From: JAGXKT01 sp964531695
GTDB taxonomy: Bacteria > Planctomycetota > Phycisphaerae > SM23-33
Direction of reading: 5' to 3'
Length of the DNA: 64,000 bases
Assembly (NCBI GenBank): GCA_964531695.1
Contig: CAZHEH010000010.1
Location: 25,814 to 89,813, forward strand
Below are positions 63,501 through 64,000 of the stretch, piece after piece (the first letter of the stretch is position 1; every line of letters starts with the position of its first letter). Made by a program: the position numbers and the translations under genes. The notes beneath the pieces are model-generated. The model was not told the DNA's origin and did not search any database. It saw only the letters and a program-made list of their open reading frames with translations.

Positions 63501-63807
63501 CTGTCCGGAGACGGGCGAGTACGAGGTGGGCGTGGGCAGCGACGATCACCACGTTATTCGCGTCAACGGACGAGTGGTGCATGAGCACTATGGCGCCCGC
63601 TCGGCGACGCCGGCCGAGGACCGATTCAAGATCCGCCTCGAGAAGGGATGGAACGAGATCCTGGTCAAATGCGGCGACGCGTACGGCCAATGGGGCTTCT
63701 ACTTCCAGATCCTGGATCCCGACAGCTCGCTCCGCTTCGCCACGTCCCTGCCCGAAGGCGCCCGCCCTGTGCCGCGACACACCGACTCCACACGCCGGGA
63801 CGACTGA
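60556..63807 (+). CDS. Large exported protein with two cysteine-less thioredoxin-like domains and a PA14-like end
   Basis: The 1083-residue product has an N-terminal signal (HATLLIVAMGVPRGASA). Two TlpA/thioredoxin-like regions can be traced, near residues 255-365 (RPTTVAFWSTEVEYFEHKM) and 620-760 (RPGVVVFIAYSPDPEVTSW). Each has the fold's FW/Y strand but lacks the CxxC, so neither can act as a disulfide oxidoreductase. Helical TPR-like stretches separate and precede them. The last 190 residues look like a PA14 or carbohydrate-binding beta-sandwich (YEVGVGSDDHHVIRVNGRVVHEH, then EKGWNEILVKCGDAYGQWGFYFQILD). The start has GGAG from the duplicated flank. It is the last gene of the operon visible here. 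Function is unassigned. Confidence 0.85.
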   Translation: MMCNRRDRGNGPRPGAAPGRSGRRALVHATLLIVAMGVPRGASAEPPAGESPASPTAETIPDESLLELRELYVAPNSPLRDEAKLRKYELILSKGRELEHRHADAPNLYVLRSIMLPAAQGRAIIEAGEESRQSLLALASRIAASGAPPAYRLQADLLLTHAEIARHDRGAEPALVAIARLADKYYGTEVEAQSAMRAMILAFDAGDQRLFKALSRRLRHDFGDNPRVVTFLKDRFGVHAGGKTINTLLERADGGTWRLPMDVIGRPTTVAFWSTEVEYFEHKMRAVKEVHRNAEPDTFLLGVNLDTDPEVGRKAARRLGLGFPHVYRGRGTDDPVFLLFGKARIPSISYLRPDGTSAESREQRDDLSWACPRDNEPTAMAITFLRSGEFLVTRPVGPTDPAAPPELGPPVRARAAMRALDGPRVPPEKLRAIQECFTVPPRRYRLGGPLPGRYDRPSREKVARLYETAVSLCEKAIAEHEDAADLFLVRNRLMVALVGLSAIRTDPSLTKRAAEIGQEMLDSELPAGAEIIADMCATRWALREEMDGTKNAEALQAFIDRQAREDRKPLALVCAAMLALELGERGTYRSLVNELESQHRHVQAVRPFLWYAQDDRATGLPLRVTVPLLDGGELNLPDDWRGRPGVVVFIAYSPDPEVTSWRVRHMARLRLDRHWHRNTDRKNGLHVLYAISGATREQARALAEEHGWEWPIAFAGPDWDNPLMQAYRGPGPQEGLALLVADPAGTIIEDKRGHWVNRHFDRTLDTLADRRRDARDLAEGIKALEADRFRDAARILQQVLDRSAGQRPPARVCMLVAKAKAGLEQWQQAVTWIKHAQRYAADHEEELLEDIGVLRADYEKKLRKAPPGEGPAEFRPPPAVTKAMPGSRLIGKWNVVGPFRMRRIERSSSYLSLVTEAEQDFSHAWSEVLAPEVSPNLTSTYKDRFGHTAEWMELSANIDGFISMDDAYEMDLAVACALSYVHCPETGEYEVGVGSDDHHVIRVNGRVVHEHYGARSATPAEDRFKIRLEKGWNEILVKCGDAYGQWGFYFQILDPDSSLRFATSLPEGARPVPRHTDSTRRDD

Positions 63808-64000
63808 CGCGCACCGCCCCGCATTCACTGCGTACGAATCAGCGGGCCCGCCCGATGTCCAAGCGGAACTAGCGGGAGCAGGGCTTGATCCGCTCGCGAT
63901 CCGACGGTAGGCCTTTCTGGCCGTTCGTTTGGGGAGCGGGCGGTGTTAGCCCACATAATTCACGAGTTTTGACGGTCTGCGCATAACAAAGGCCACCGAA
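63808..64000. other. Right-hand window edge, no supported gene
   Basis: This 193-bp segment is less GC-rich than the genes. No start-stop frame, hairpin with a T-run or clear promoter pair was seen before the window ends. Confidence 0.5.

Overview
The window is a GC-rich bacterial chromosome segment, probably from a member of the Planctomycetota (perhaps Phycisphaerae). This is inferred from the gene families: exosortase with EpsI-like and Wza-like partners, a giant fused SecDF, several very large secreted TPR or coiled-coil proteins, and a MoxR-DUF58-VWA operon linked to secreted alpha/alpha-toroid proteins. No rRNA, tRNA, CRISPR array or insertion sequence was recognised. A run of 100 N at 55837-55936 marks a draft assembly, so the two broken genes described below could be sequence errors rather than biology.

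Layout. 1-7712 (minus): an exopolysaccharide/protein-sorting operon of Wza-like exporter, exosortase, EpsI-like protein and a giant TPR protein that runs off the left edge. 7941-13903 (minus): SecDF with a huge coiled-coil insert and an EF-hand insert, then a lipoprotein. 14170-22302 (plus): peroxiredoxin, a seven-PAS hybrid histidine kinase split by one inserted base, and a GGDEF/HD-GYP protein. 22513-26706 (plus): M48 peptidase, SDR, then a small restriction-modification island with an apparently intact methyltransferase and an endonuclase gene interrupted by an in-frame TGA. 26791-34196 (plus): DUF4091 lipoprotein, an unknown membrane-anchored protein, pabB, precorrin-2 dehydrogenase, hemA. 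34203-39635 (minus): Nif3-like protein, PabC-like enzyme, an HAD/LNS2-like lipoprotein with a poly-acidic tail, thioredoxin-like protein, sugar isomerase-like protein, endonuclease III. 39886-42490 (plus): an rnfC-rnfD pair. 42737-46145 (plus): MBOAT acyltransferase and AlgX/AlgJ-like protein. 46586-63807 (plus): a nine-gene, co-directional operon of MoxR ATPase, DUF58, two VWA membrane proteins, a DUF4175-like protein, a coiled-coil secreted protein, two tandemly duplicated toroid proteins, and a protein with two cysteine-less thioredoxin-like domains and a PA14-like end.

How it works together. The left operon and the MBOAT/AlgJ pair point to a decorated extracellular polysaccharide and anchoring of exported proteins. 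SecDF supports heavy export. The hybrid kinase and the c-di-GMP protein are signalling partners typical of biofilm control. The right-hand operon is the best candidate for an undescribed envelope system: a cytoplasmic AAA+/VWA machine linked to several large exported proteins. Several genes (22513, 24873, 26791, 36205, 39886) have a -10-like hexamer only 6-9 nt before the start codon and no Shine-Dalgarno sequence, suggesting leaderless mRNAs.
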